Below, in pieces: positions 1 to 10,880 of a stretch of 27,500 nt of DNA; the stretch's first letter is position 1; each line of letters opens with the position of its first letter. The position numbers and the translations under genes were made by a program. The notes under the pieces were generated by a model. The model did not search any database and was not told the origin of the DNA. It saw nothing but the letters and a program-made list of their open reading frames with translations. Source of the stretch: Aplysia californica (lineage: Eukaryota > Mollusca > Gastropoda > Aplysiida > Aplysiidae); assembly GCF_000002075.1 (NCBI RefSeq), contig NW_004797653.1, positions 498,635-526,134 on the forward strand, written 5' to 3'.

Positions 1-53
<53 letters not shown>

Positions 54-100
54 AATAAGTAGTAGTAGTAGTAGTGGTAGTAGTAGTAAGAGTAGTAGTG

Positions 101-154
<54 letters not shown>

Positions 155-178
155 ATAGTAGAAGTAGTAGTAGTAGAA
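1..178. repeat. (AGT)n trinucleotide microsatellite
   Basis: Nearly uninterrupted AGT units with a few AAT, GGT and AAG variants run from the left edge to about 178, so the true left border is outside the window. On the minus strand this is an (ACT)n array directly following the TCT units at the 3' end of the adjacent SINE, so it probably grew from the SINE tail. The polyvaline frame read through it is a microsatellite artefact, not a gene. Confidence 0.95.
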
Positions 179-535
179 GAAGATAGCATTTATTATTTAA
201 ATATAGAGCAAATTCCCGCTCAACAGCAAGCTCTGTGCGCTTTACTAACTACATTATGACTAATATGACCATAGCAGACCTGATAGCATTCTGAAACATC
301 TCAACCTACTGGGAAGCATACAGGGCAAGTTGCCATTTAAAGGCGCTAAAACACTAACATACTGAAAAGATTTTGGTTGTCTATGGCACGGTACCCATTC
401 CCACTTGGGTGAAGCGAGGAGAATTCGAGTAAACTTCCTTTCCCAAGGACACAACCTCGGCCTGAGGCTTGAACCCCAGAAGTCGCAACCTCACGATTAC
501 GAGTCCGGTAGCCTAACTGTTAGACTACCGTTTAC
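179..535 (-). mobile_element. tRNA-derived SINE, near full length
   Basis: Read on the minus strand, the element starts near 535 with a tRNA-like head. It includes an A-box-like stretch (521-530 region) and a good B box, GGTTCAAGCC, at 475-466. A conserved core containing GTGTCCTTGGG (about 443-456) and a GAATGGGTACC-like stretch (about 390-405) follows. From about 373 to 181 there is a 3' tail ending AAATGCTATCT and then TCT/ACT units. The core resembles the central domain shared by several SINE families of marine invertebrates, but I cannot name the family. The tail matches the 3' end of the LINE remnant at 26151-26335. SINEs of this kind are transcribed by RNA polymerase III and copied by a partner LINE. 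Edges are approximate and no target-site duplication was resolved. Confidence 0.75.
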
Positions 536-3209
536 TTTTCCAAGGAAGAATTTACTCTCCTTATGCTGTATACATATCAAACAGGCTGTTGTTAAAACAG
601 AAGTTTTCAAGTAACAAAATATGTTATAATGATTTCGTAACTTTCTAAATGACAACCTGATAAAAGCTTAAGCAAGTAACTAGATCATCGATTGAACGCC
701 CATATTCAAAAGGAGTGTCGTGAGAACAACTTATGTTTAAGAATTCCCATTTGACAGTCCCAAACTGTGTCATCCACATCCCAATAGCGCACGACAGTCA
801 TGAAATCGCCAAGTGCCAAATGCCAGATCTTCAACAGACATCACAGGTTCATGGTTTGCGATTCATTCCTTAGCTCGGATGTTCTCAAAAAAACTATTAT
901 TTTTCCTCATCACAAGATAGTAACTTAGCAAAAACTAGACCCTTAATTAAATATCAAAGTTCGACAGTGGACATTCACATGAAAAAAAACGACATAGTCT
1001 GCATAAGTGCGTAAAGCAGTTTATTACAGTGTATCTGGCAATCGTTAACTTATGGAAATCGCTGTTACTCGTTACTGGAAAAGTTACACATTTCAGAACC
1101 CAATGCAGAAACATTAAAATTTGTGCCAGCACTCATACAATGCATTATTATATAACAACCATACTCCAAAAATAAATATTGAGTATCAAAGTATACTTGC
1201 CAGTATGTATTAGTTTTTCATTCTTATTACTATGATATCTTTTTAGAGTACAAATTAAATTATGCATCGCGTTCATTCAAAATAAAAAAAGCCATTGTCT
1301 TCAATCAACAAATTATAGCACATCTAGATCGATCGTACTATAATTATCATAAAAATCTCCTTTTGTGAAATGTAAATTCTCAATTTCACCTCATCTTACA
1401 AAATGTTCATGCCATCCTGTTTCACAGCAATAAAGCCAAACTTTTAAAAATCTTAAATGTGGTCACTAGGCATCTGGTACAGGAACAAAAAAAAGGTGAT
1501 TATGTCCTGACCTACAAAGCAATTCTACTTGTAAAATTATGAGTGGCGATAAAAGAGAAAGTCCACACATGTCGCCAGAGAAATAAAACCAAATACAGTT
1601 ACAAGTATAACCTCTCATTAATCATCGCTATCGCTGACTTAGCATCTCCCCAAAATTGACATTTGCATCACAAACTTTTATGGGGTCTTCTATGTACATG
1701 TACAATTTGATGATCATGAACATCACCAATACATGTATTTATAATTTCCTTTAATTCGAATAGACCAGATTTCAAACGGAAACAAAACACGAGATGTTGC
1801 AAGCTTTCAGCAGTGCAAAAGACTAACATTTGAAACATACAATGAAACATAAATGTGGTGCCTGCATCGTCGGCAAATGGAATAACACATTTCTCCTTTT
1901 ATCAATAACTACCTTTCCCCTTCTAATCTTTCTTATTTAAACACCATTACTTTGTAATTAGGATGTAAACTATTTATATCTTTAAAAACCAAACCATTTT
2001 CAGTTCCTCTAATGTGACTGAAAAAGAAATATGAAATCATCTGAATCAATACCAATGAGCATTGTTATTATAAACAACTCCTAATTCAATTGGTTATCGA
2101 ACTCTGTCAGAAAGTAAAAGGAAAATCAGTGAGCCTACCACAAATCAGTTAAAACCCTTGTAAAACAAAGAGCTTAGAAATTAATCACAAAACACAAATG
2201 CCAGCACTATGACAGAGCTGACATCTCATAATATATTTCCAGTATTTTAAATAATCACACCAAAAAAAAAAGGATTACTAATACCTGATTTTAAAATAAA
2301 AGACGAGATCCATATTCCAAAACCCCATCGTTTCAATTCAACAATGTAAAACTAAAACATAATGCTTTTGAATATGTGAAACTGACCACCGTTTTTAGAG
2401 CTTGTATATGGTGAACAATGGACACAGACAACATCAGCAATGTCCTGAAACATGACAAAGTTACATATAACATAAAAAAGCAATACACAGTGACAGCATT
2501 CTGTTGATACGTTTTTCAGATCTTTCTTGAACATAAGTCTTAGGATTGCAACAACTATTGTTACCTGTGAAAAAAAGCATTTGATTTCACAGCAGAGTGA
2601 ACGAGCACAAATTATACAGAATTAAAAAAAATAGGCATGACCTTATGCGCTCCATCATATTGCTGCTGCTGTCACAAAAACAAACAAATGAGCAGCCCAT
2701 GTATTTTTATTCACACCATGAAGCAGGTCCAAATAGAATAGGGTAAATCACTTTTCTCCTGACAGTGACATGTACGGGTGGCAACTGTCAATTTCATTTT
2801 CTTCAGTCATGCAAAACATCAAACACCATGATCAAAATTATAAGTAAATCGTATGCCATTACAATAGACAGAGGCATTCAAATTAGAGAAAAAAAGAGAT
2901 GGGAAACATAGGCAAATACCAAGCTGTGAGCAGAAAGTGGTTACGCAAAATAAGCAAAATGGAAAATACAGGAGAACATAAGTCTACTTTAAATATTGAA
3001 CAAGAGCAACATTTCAGAACCCTAAAAAGTATGCACACATCACCATAGTATAATCTTACTTGTTCACACATTTTCTCTGACAACTATGGGAATTTTTAAA
3101 AGCTGGAAATGTTCCTGTAAAAACGTGTGACTGCTATTATAAAATCCAAACCCGAATGGTTATCATTAAAAGGCAAACAATACCCCTGCCTTTACCCTAT
3201 ACACATATA

Positions 3210-3370
3210 CCTTCAAACACACACGCAAACACACACATACACGCTGCATAAAACTTTTTAAAAGTCTTGCTGTCTTTACCGATAAAAAGAGTAAGAAGTA
3301 AAGTATGTAGAAAGATTGACAGAAAGCAAGAAAAAAAAAGAAAGAAAGAACAGAAACAAAAAAACGTACT
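3210..3370. repeat. Low-complexity CA-rich and A/G-rich tracts
   Basis: A degenerate CACACA run (about 3214-3242) is followed by a purine-rich AAG/AAAG stretch (about 3315-3365). On the minus strand they encode the Phe/Leu/Ser-rich frames seen here, which I treat as composition artefacts rather than genes. Confidence 0.7.
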
Positions 3371-5563
3371 GACAGAGAAGAGGTAAAAAAACCAAAAACA
3401 TTAAGCAACAGCTGTTTTTCTCCTCATGAAAAAAAGCCCCAAGGGTTAAGGTGAGGCTGAAAAACTTGAACTTTCTCATCAGAGATCACGGAACTACAGC
3501 TCACAGACCAGACTTGGCCCATGAGGTCTGTTCATCTGGCCAGCCACCATACCAAAGTGTAGGGTTAGAACTTAGTCATCAAAGTAATTCCATAATTTAA
3601 AGACTCAATGGCTTCAATAAAGTAAATGTATGGTTTACAAGATTTAGATGTATTTAATTAGATTACCTTTTGGTAAAGATATATATATATGTTTGTCGTC
3701 TTCATTTTTTGTGTAATTTGTATTTGCGTACTTGTAAATCAGTATGCTGCTCGATTTATTTTTTAAAATATTTAGTGCATAGTATTGAACAAAATAGTTA
3801 ATTAATCAACTCTTGCACAGCATTCTCTCTTTAAAAAAAAAAAGTTTGGTTAGATCAACAGTTTGATAACTATACATTCAACTTTTCTATGGTGAATCGG
3901 TTAAAAAGAGAAAATGAGTAACTGTTAATACTAAAACTGCACAACAAATATTATTTCTAAATATCAACATCACATTCTTCAGGAACATGCACATAATTTA
4001 CAGATTTAATGGCTGAACACTGAAATGCTGTTCTTGGTTTATGACAAAAATAAATAAAGTTTTGAATCTCAAAGTAAGCTCATGGAGTCAGTCGATTAAT
4101 GGAGAGAAAAAAATGTTATTGCTTTTTACAAATTAATTTTTCAAGTATTTGCGAGACATGGGTTCACAGAATTGAATCGAGAATTGTTCATCACATTAGA
4201 AACCAAATGGTCAAAAATGTAAAAATAGAAAAAATAGAACACTTACATCGTTCTTCCATACAGTGTGTAAAACAGAACCTATGGACTGTTTTGAGGCAAC
4301 ATTTTAGTCAGTTGGGGTATGATTATAAGACAAAAAAATTCAGAAAATTAATTAAATAATTTGCACTGCTCTATAAAAATTCCCTCACCATTTTCATTAC
4401 CTTTGTTGAAAGTTCATAAAACCAAATAAATTGAACAGGATAAAAAAGACCAGTTTGGTGTTAAACAAAAGGAAAAATTTCAATAGGTCCCATTCCACAA
4501 AACACCGAAGAAAAGTGTTTTCATCAATCAGTTTTAACCAAGGGCATTTCAAAGACAAAATTTCAGTCTGTTGAGGGACTAATGTCAAATACTATACAGA
4601 AAGGATAGAACAAAAGTTATAGTGCAACAACCTTATGCATGCACAGTCAGAAAGCCAAAAAGAGCTCAACCAATATTTCTGAAACAACCGAACAGATTCA
4701 ACAGGTCCAGACCTATCCTTTTTATTTACTGCCCTTTAACATTTTCATATAAGGTACATGTATATTCATCACCTCAGATCAATCCACCTTCCACAATACC
4801 TGTGTACACACCACCACTAGTAAACTGGACATAAAACCCAAAAAAACCTTCAAAACCACACAAATAACTGATACCAATGAAATATTTTTAAAAACCTAAC
4901 TGTAAAAAGAATGCCGAAATGAAGCAGTAATATCCAACAGTAAATAATAAAAAGATGCCTTCTCAGCCCAAGACTTTGTATGAATATACAAAGAAACACA
5001 TAGGATGGGAATGACACATCAGACAGAATACTGTCTTTCACTTTTGCCAGCAAAAATGTAGCTTAGATGAACCAATATGTAACTCAATGTAAAAAGCAAT
5101 AAAGAAAATCTTCCTTCAAAACAGTACAAGTGTCAAAAATTAAAACAGATAGTACCAGATCTTGCAAATCTCCGAAAATTTACACAGATTCAACACTGTG
5201 TACATTACAAAGAAAGGATCATGCTTTAAGAGCAAACAACAGTACTTTATTTATTCCAAGAACTAAAAACAGAAAGCTTCGTAAACCACACACTTTGGTT
5301 TCCATTAAAAAGTAACAATCAATACAACCCCTTATGCACCAATTGTCAGTAAATTTACAATGAGTTTCTTTTTCTTCTGTGTTATTCCATGTCAACACAC
5401 TGCTGTACATACATAATAAATAGTCTTTTACTTCCATTTTGTCTTTCTTTCACACACTCTCTCCATCTTTAAGAGTTTGATGATTTGGAAATTTTAGTCA
5501 CCCAAAGAATTATTGAGCTATCACACAATAGAAAAGGCACAAATATCAGTACAAAACAACACC

Positions 5564-5665
5564 CACTGTCAGGCATGGACACTGTGAGACACTGACACTG
5601 TCAGACATAGACATAGTGAGATAAAGACACTCACATTCCCACAGTCAGACGCAAAATGTCAGACT
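5564..5665. repeat. Degenerate CACTGTCAGACA-type tandem repeat
   Basis: The words CACTGTCAGGCAT, CACTGTGAGACA, CACTGTCAGACAT, ATAGTGAGATA, CACAGTCAGACG and TGTCAGAC follow one another within about 100 bp. They look like decayed units of a short minisatellite. The unit length is not constant by eye, so the period is uncertain. Confidence 0.45.
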
Positions 5666-6073
5666 TAACATATATTTCAGCATGAACACACTGGGAACAC
5701 AAGCCGTCACGTCTGGCAGCAGTTTACAACATTAACGGTAAAAGAAAGTGGCATAGCTCATCTTTATACCTGTGGCTGTCTTTACACTGCAGTGGCTTCA
5801 CTTCAATGACAAGATAAAAATGGTCACACTTCAACAAAACTAATGTCACCATACACCATCTCATCATGACATTCACAAACATAAATATATCTACTTATCA
5901 TTCATCCACCAGTGGATAAAAATAATATTTAATTTTTTTAAGACAAATATTTCCAATGAAATACAAGAGAGAATGAGCATCTCAAAATTAGCTAGTCAGG
6001 GGCCCATCATTTAAGTCTACTGTCATTAAAATCCTATTTCAACTTTATTAGCAACCAAAATATCTATGCTTCT

Positions 6074-6085
6074 CCCCCCCCCCCC
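6074..6085. repeat. Homopolymer C12
   Basis: An uninterrupted run of twelve C sits in AT-rich DNA. Length polymorphism or assembly error is likely here. Confidence 0.9.
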
Positions 6086-6502
6086 TACAAAGAGTTGGCT
6101 GTATAAGAGAGTGTGTGGTGTTTTATGATAGCAAAAACATGGCAAAATATATTTCTTTTCTCAACCACAGTTCAAACACTTTTAATTCACTTGTGTTATC
6201 ATGATCTCGGACAACAAAAATTACATCAAAAAGACAAGCCAGACAACAATTATTATTGTTAAACATACTCAATGCATACATCTAAATGCAGCTCTAGAAT
6301 ACCATTGCTTATACTACCACTAGTCACACAACACTATAAACCTACTCTTTGTGTTGTACTTTGCCTTAACTTCAAAGCTGGAAAAGGGAAAAGTACTCAC
6401 TGATTTTTAAAATCCAATCATAAAAATTTAGTTCTTCATCAACTTATTTACATACACATAACAGGACCGTATCCATTCAATTCAAACCATGTAAAAATTC
6501 TG

Positions 6503-6820
6503 CTAAAATCCCTGTAAAAATGATATTCTCTTACAACAATTTCCATTATTCAGTGCCCCAGGGTCTGGTGGATTAAAGAGAGAAAGACAACCTCTTAGAG
6601 TTGCGCTACAAAATATGTCTCTTCTAAAAACTAAATTGCATGGTAAATTTTCTATTTCCTCCACTATATCATGCATTTTTTTAATGACTGACCAATAATA
6701 GCAAAACACTGGTGGTCCCATCTCTAGTTTCCCTTTTTCTGCTGCTCTGTCATACCTCCCATGTGGGACATGAGCAGTGACATAACCTTGTTTCAAGCCA
6801 GATTTAAAAAAGACATCAAA
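6503..6820 (-). CDS. Doubtful open frame, possible exon or chance ORF
   Basis: A minus-strand frame of about 100 codons begins after an in-frame TAG near 6822. That TAG is preceded by a pyrimidine-rich stretch (ACTTACTTCCTATTTAG), so it could be read as a splice acceptor. The frame contains GYVTAHVPHGRYDRAAEKGK and later IVEEIENLP, a more ordinary residue mix than the low-complexity frames nearby. I recognise no domain, see no good partner donor, and it ends at a stop rather than a splice site. An open frame of this length can arise by chance in a 27 kb window. It could also be 3' UTR of the receptor gene or a decayed repeat. Confidence 0.12.
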   Translation of the reverse strand, partial: FDVFFKSGLKQGYVTAHVPHGRYDRAAEKGKLEMGPPVFCYYWSVIKKMHDIVEEIENLPCNLVFRRDIFCSATLRGCLSLFNPPDPGALNNGNCCKRISFLQGF

Positions 6821-7334
6821 ACTAAATAGGAAGTAAGTCTTACTATCAAATACAGAAACATATGTTTGTACAAGGAAATTATGACCACTTCACAAATCAC
6901 TTGAGAAAATATTATGCATAGACAATTAATTTTATTGCACCTTGTTCAACTCTTGCACATACAAAATGCTTAAGCTAGTAAAACAGTAGAACGAGCACAG
7001 AGATGATTGTAATAGAAGTCCAGGTACCAAAATAATTTTATGTCATGTAAAATATTCATAAAAATAAACATGACAGAATTCAAGAATTGCCCACAACCAA
7101 GAACAATAGCATCATGTACACAGTTATCATCTTACACAAAAAGGATTAACTTGCAAACAGCAGCCGAGATAAAGTCACTGGTTGTTGTTACAAGATGAAC
7201 ATGAACATCAAAAGGTTCACGGGCTGCACATATGTTTTGTTTGCCAAAAAAATATATTTACATTTTAAGGTTTAAGTAAGATTACGATCCAGCAAAACAA
7301 CTGCAGGTCTCTGAACCTTTCACACTGTACACAT

Positions 7335-7764
7335 GTGTCACGACGCGCTGGAATCAGGCGCTCGTCAATTTTTGAGCATATGGAGCTATTGCCATCATCT
7401 TAAAGCTTGAGCATTGTCTTGCTTTCTGTGAAAAAATTACCCATCTATTTTCAATAGAAGTCAAGATATTTTAGAATGAAGGAGGTGGGGGTCACCTATT
7501 CTCAGAGTTAAGTTAGAAACAAATTGGCCACCAAAGTTTAGTGACTTCCAAAGCTTGAGAGTCCTAGGAAACCGAAAATTAACATTTTTTTTTTCCTTTA
7601 ATCAATGTTTTTAGTAAAAGACACACAGCTTAAATGGACATAAAAGATGTTGAGCCAAAAAAACAAATATTCAATAAAAATTACCAAACCGACAGGAAAA
7701 CCCGGATATTTTTTGTTCTACATGTATTATTTTAACGAGCGCCTGATTTCACCACGATGCCCCA
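7335..7764 (+). mobile_element. Non-autonomous inverted-repeat DNA transposon (MITE-like), copy 1
   Basis: About 430 bp, with imperfect terminal inverted repeats built around GGAATCAGGCGCTCGTCAA at the left end and its complement, GACGAGCGCCTGATTTCACC, at the right end. The interior aligns along its length with copies at 14370-14807 and 23535-23970: all share TTTTTGGGCATA-like, GAAGGAGGTG and ATGGACATAAAAG-like blocks in the same order. There is no transposase frame, so it would depend on an enzyme encoded elsewhere. Flanks are AT-rich (ACAT left, ATAT right) and the target-site duplication is not clear. Divergence between copies suggests an old insertion. Confidence 0.85.
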
Positions 7765-9083
7765 CATATATTTTGGTTTGCTGAAACCTTTTTAAATCTT
7801 ATTGGTTGATGCAAGATTAAGATTTGGTAATACAACTGCTCAGAACTTCTCTTTTACACAAAAGGGTTCAGTTGTGAATCGAAATACCTTTAGTAACTTA
7901 AAAATCCTTAACAAGTCATTAGATGACACGGTAAAATACATTTGAGTTAAAAAGACAAGCACCTGAACACCATGATGGTAATTTACTGGATTTAAAAAGC
8001 AGGACAAGTATACAGTAACAATAGACAGGTAGAAAAGAAGTGTAACCTACTAATAGCACTCATTAACCACAAGATTAATTTCTGTACTGGATTTTAAGTC
8101 ATATTCAACAACAACGTGTTTTGTTTAATTTCTTTCATTGTTTTCCCTAGCTCTTGCAAGAGTTAAAACGGTGAATACCAGAGAACTATTATTCATCCAG
8201 TCAGGGTTCAATCCAATGCTGAACAAATGTAAAAGTTTCAGAAAAAATAGTCTACAGAAATCAATACTATGAGGTCATCCATAATGCCAGTATAAAGTAA
8301 TTAAAACTTACAACAGGAAATTTTAAAAAGACAAAAATCAATTATAAACCACTAATAAAGTCCAAAACTTTTACTAAAAAAATAAAAGAGACAAAAAGTC
8401 ATGTTGGATTAGGAGACTATTCCTGACAAAAATTATGTACGACTCATGATCTTACTCTGTACCTCAGGTTACTCTATAAATATGATGGTTCTGAACACTG
8501 AAAAAGAAATGACTTCAAAGCAACCATGGATTTGAATATTAGTATGGAAGTAAATTTTTTTTAAAGTGTTACTACATTGTGAACAGGTATAATTTTTTCT
8601 CACTTCATGGAGTCATTCCCCAATGACTTCATCTTCTATCTGCATTTTGCCTGCCACCAAAACGGTAATCCAACAGATGAAGTATGCACTTTCTTGATAG
8701 AAAAGAACTTACACTTAGTTCAAATCAGGTTCTACTGCTGAGAGCGCAGTGACAATGAAAACATGTCGCTAAAATGTAAACTGATGCTAGTTATTGATTG
8801 AAGCACCTGCATTTATAAACCTCAGCAGCACTTTTTGACAACGAGACAGAAAATTATTACTAGGTAGTGACTGTTTCACAATCTCATTTTGATTATTACT
8901 CTTGGTTAGATTTATCATCAGGCATTTTCTTTTCTTAAGTTTTCAATTAATTATACATTTGCATGTTGCGCTATGATTTTTGAAAAGTTGAGAAAAAACA
9001 AAATAACAATAATAGATGATGCTTTGTGAACAAAACAACAGCTGTAGTAGCAACAAATTTATATGTTATCCCCGCACGTGATG
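7765..9083 (-). other. 3' flank and probable 3' UTR of the receptor gene
   Basis: This AT-rich sequence follows the stop codon of the last coding exon on the minus strand. No canonical AATAAA was seen immediately downstream of the stop. ATTAAA-like words occur near 8125. The proximal part is presumably 3' UTR, but its end cannot be fixed from sequence alone. No other gene or repeat was recognised here. Confidence 0.4.
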
Positions 9084-9434
9084 CTATAAAATAACGGCCT
9101 CAATACCATCTGGCTCAGAGTTTGACAATCGCTCATACTGCATAATGACATTCGGGTCTCTGCTCGGCTGACGTCTCTTGCACACTACAACCACAACAGC
9201 CCCTATTCCAAAGCTAATGATCATCACAAGAGCTGCAATGATACCACTAATAACTAAGCCACTTTGCCTCCTCCCAGAGGGTTTGTGTATTGGATGGTTC
9301 ATATACCAGTCGGAATAAGTATTGTTCAAAGAGCCGTCTCCAAGTTCTTCTGAGGCTGACACCCATGGGGGCTTGAAACAAATGTTTCCATCACAACAGC
9401 ACAACTCCTCTGTCATATTGGATTCCAGTACTCT
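9084..9434 (-). CDS. Exon E (last coding): end of LU domain, transmembrane helix, short tail
   Basis: The acceptor is TTTTTCCTACTTTACAG just upstream of 9434, entering in phase 0. The exon encodes 116 residues and a TAG stop. Residues 1-20 finish a three-finger domain, with CCCDGNIC at 12-19 (plus-strand 9378-9401). Residues 21-58 are a Ser/Asn-rich stalk. Residues 59-85 form a clear transmembrane helix (Gly/Ile/Val-rich, about 9180-9260), followed by the stop-transfer CKRR. The tail contains YERL, a possible YxxPhi endocytic motif, and ends AVIL, a possible class II PDZ ligand. N-glycosylation sequons are at NMT (residue 6) and NNT (residue 37). The Cys motif nearly matches CCCEGNMCN of activin type II receptors, but no kinase follows, so this is not a complete type I or II receptor. 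The Asn that normally follows the last Cys of an LU domain is Phe here. Confidence 0.85.
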   Translation of the reverse strand, partial: RVLESNMTEELCCCDGNICFKPPWVSASEELGDGSLNNTYSDWYMNHPIHKPSGRRQSGLVISGIIAALVMIISFGIGAVVVVVCKRRQPSRDPNVIMQYERLSNSEPDGIEAVIL

Positions 9435-10728
9435 CTGTAAAGTAGGAAAAAAACCATCTCTTAAGAAGAATAATTCCAACTTGTACCATATGAAATATAG
9501 TGAAATTAGTAAACAACTGAGCAAACAGCACAGAGAAAACTAAAATCAATGGTAATTTCTGAATAACGCATTCACTTTACAGATGCCATCTCCTTCCCAA
9601 GAAAAGCAGTGTTCTTGCATAAATGTGTATATGAGTATGTGAGTGTATGGTTGAGGGGGGGGGGGGGATCTCCATCTTCAAACCAACTTACCCTACATAA
9701 AGAAAGAGAACAACCTACTTGAAAGCAAATACATTAAAAGTTAACACATTTACATCATACAGCAGTCTCCTTCCTAGATCCCAGCGCTCGGGAGCATGGA
9801 AAATGTGGGATCTTCGGCAACCAGGACCTTAGCTGATGCACCAAGAGAAGAATCTATGGTGACCTATGTTAAGGCCAACAACCAGTAAAATGGTCTCCCT
9901 TCATTCTAAAATGAACTGACGAGACCCTGGGTGGGTTTATGACATATGGCGAGCGAAGAGTAGTCAACCTTGAAGACCAATCACATTGGCATGAAGCAAG
10001 CAATTTTCACTTATTATCCTATCCTGAGTCTCAAGATCTACACTTCTCCAGCTGCTTCCTCCTTTTACCTGTCCAAAATTAATAGCTTTCCATCTCTGAC
10101 CAAGTTCCCCCCCTTTTGTTGTCACACACTATTTCGTTGTGACCACACCAACCAAAATTCAGTCTGTTTCATAAATCTGGGAGAAGAAATCACTGTTGCA
10201 ATGGTTCACACTTCGATGTGATCCCACCTGAAGCAAACTTGTAGGCCCTCCCCAACCAGCAAGTGATCTTTGTTTAGGTTGAGAGGTCAGATGCGAGTGC
10301 AAACTTGGGGAAAACAAACACTGCGGTCAGTTCACACCTCCAAGTGTCTAGGGGCACTGAGCTTTGATGCGACGGGCAGTTCAATGATCTTAACTTTTCA
10401 CTCTTGGTTGATCGACTGTTCCCACCCAGGTTTTTGTTCTGTAAATTATGAACTGAAATGCGGGATCTTAGCCGAATGTAGACCTTCAGAGGGAATCAGA
10501 GCGGAAACTTAGGGGTGGCATGTGTAGTACAAGTTCTGTATTCTTAAAATAGTGGGATCTTAAGAGAACCAGGATCATAAACGGTGGGATCTGTACTTAC
10601 CACAAGAGGTAAACTTTCAGAGGAACATAAGTTATATAAAGAAACATTAGTTTAGCTAGAAAATTAGCTCCAAGACACACAGAGAAAAAGATTGATTATG
10701 ATCAAAACAAATGGCAGAGACAACTTAC
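9435..10728 (-). other. Intron between exons D and E
   Basis: This intron of about 1.3 kb is bounded by GTAAGT at the exon D side and TTTACAG at the exon E side. It holds a G13 homopolymer at 9655-9667 and several scattered GTGGGATCT/GCGGGATCTTA words (near 9806, 10457, 10548 and 10585). These suggest a decayed repeat around 9780-10600 that I cannot classify. No other coding sequence is supported. Confidence 0.7.
9655..9667. repeat. Homopolymer G13
   Basis: An uninterrupted run of 13 G on the plus strand lies inside the intron between exons D and E. Its length is likely to be variable or misassembled. Confidence 0.9.
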
Positions 10729-10880
10729 CCCATGACAAGATCTGAAGGCCCCTGAAGCCAGCTGCTCTTCACAAAGTTTGTCCTGGTCACAGAAATAGTG
10801 CTGCATCACCTCCTTGCCATCTGTGAACATTGTTTTCTTGGCACACAGGGCATCTGGACGGCTACAGGACTTCATCTTAG
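10729..10880 (-). CDS. Exon D: middle of the membrane-proximal LU domain
   Basis: The exon has 152 nt, acceptor CCTCATCAACAG, donor GGG|GTAAGT, phase 1 in and phase 0 out. It encodes 50 whole residues after a split Ala codon. Cysteines at residues 5, 12, 30, 36 and 48 (KSCSRPDALC, HYFCDQDKLC, FRSCHG) have the spacing of fingers 1 and 2 of a three-finger domain whose first Cys (VCYEGY) is in exon C and whose last loop is in exon E. The split codon formed with exon C (G|CT) keeps the frame open, which supports the join. There is no N-glycosylation sequon here. The exact function cannot be told from this exon alone. Confidence 0.85.

Larger units (their letters stand above)
536..7334. other. AT-rich non-coding stretch, no gene recognised
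   Basis: About 6.8 kb of AT-rich sequence lies downstream of the receptor gene's stop codon. Many TTTATT words (AATAAA on the minus strand) occur, for example near 190, 2705, 3758, 4720, 5250, 6050 and 6930, but none can be picked out as the true polyadenylation site. Short open frames on both strands have no recognisable domain, conserved cysteine pattern or convincing splice-site pair. Local low-complexity patches are listed separately. It may contain distal 3' UTR, intergenic DNA or both. Confidence 0.6.

Noticed and set aside
74-259. Polyvaline open frame
   Set aside because: It is the reading of an AGT microsatellite.
4099-4359. Plus-strand ATG frame of 86 codons
   Set aside because: It has no recognisable domain, sits in AT-rich sequence, and its length is within chance expectation for this window.
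9084-9110. A possible donor (ATG|GTATTG) near the end of exon E that could lead to a kinase domain
   Set aside because: It is a weak donor, the frame reaches a stop a few codons later, and no kinase exon is visible in the remaining 9 kb on the minus strand.
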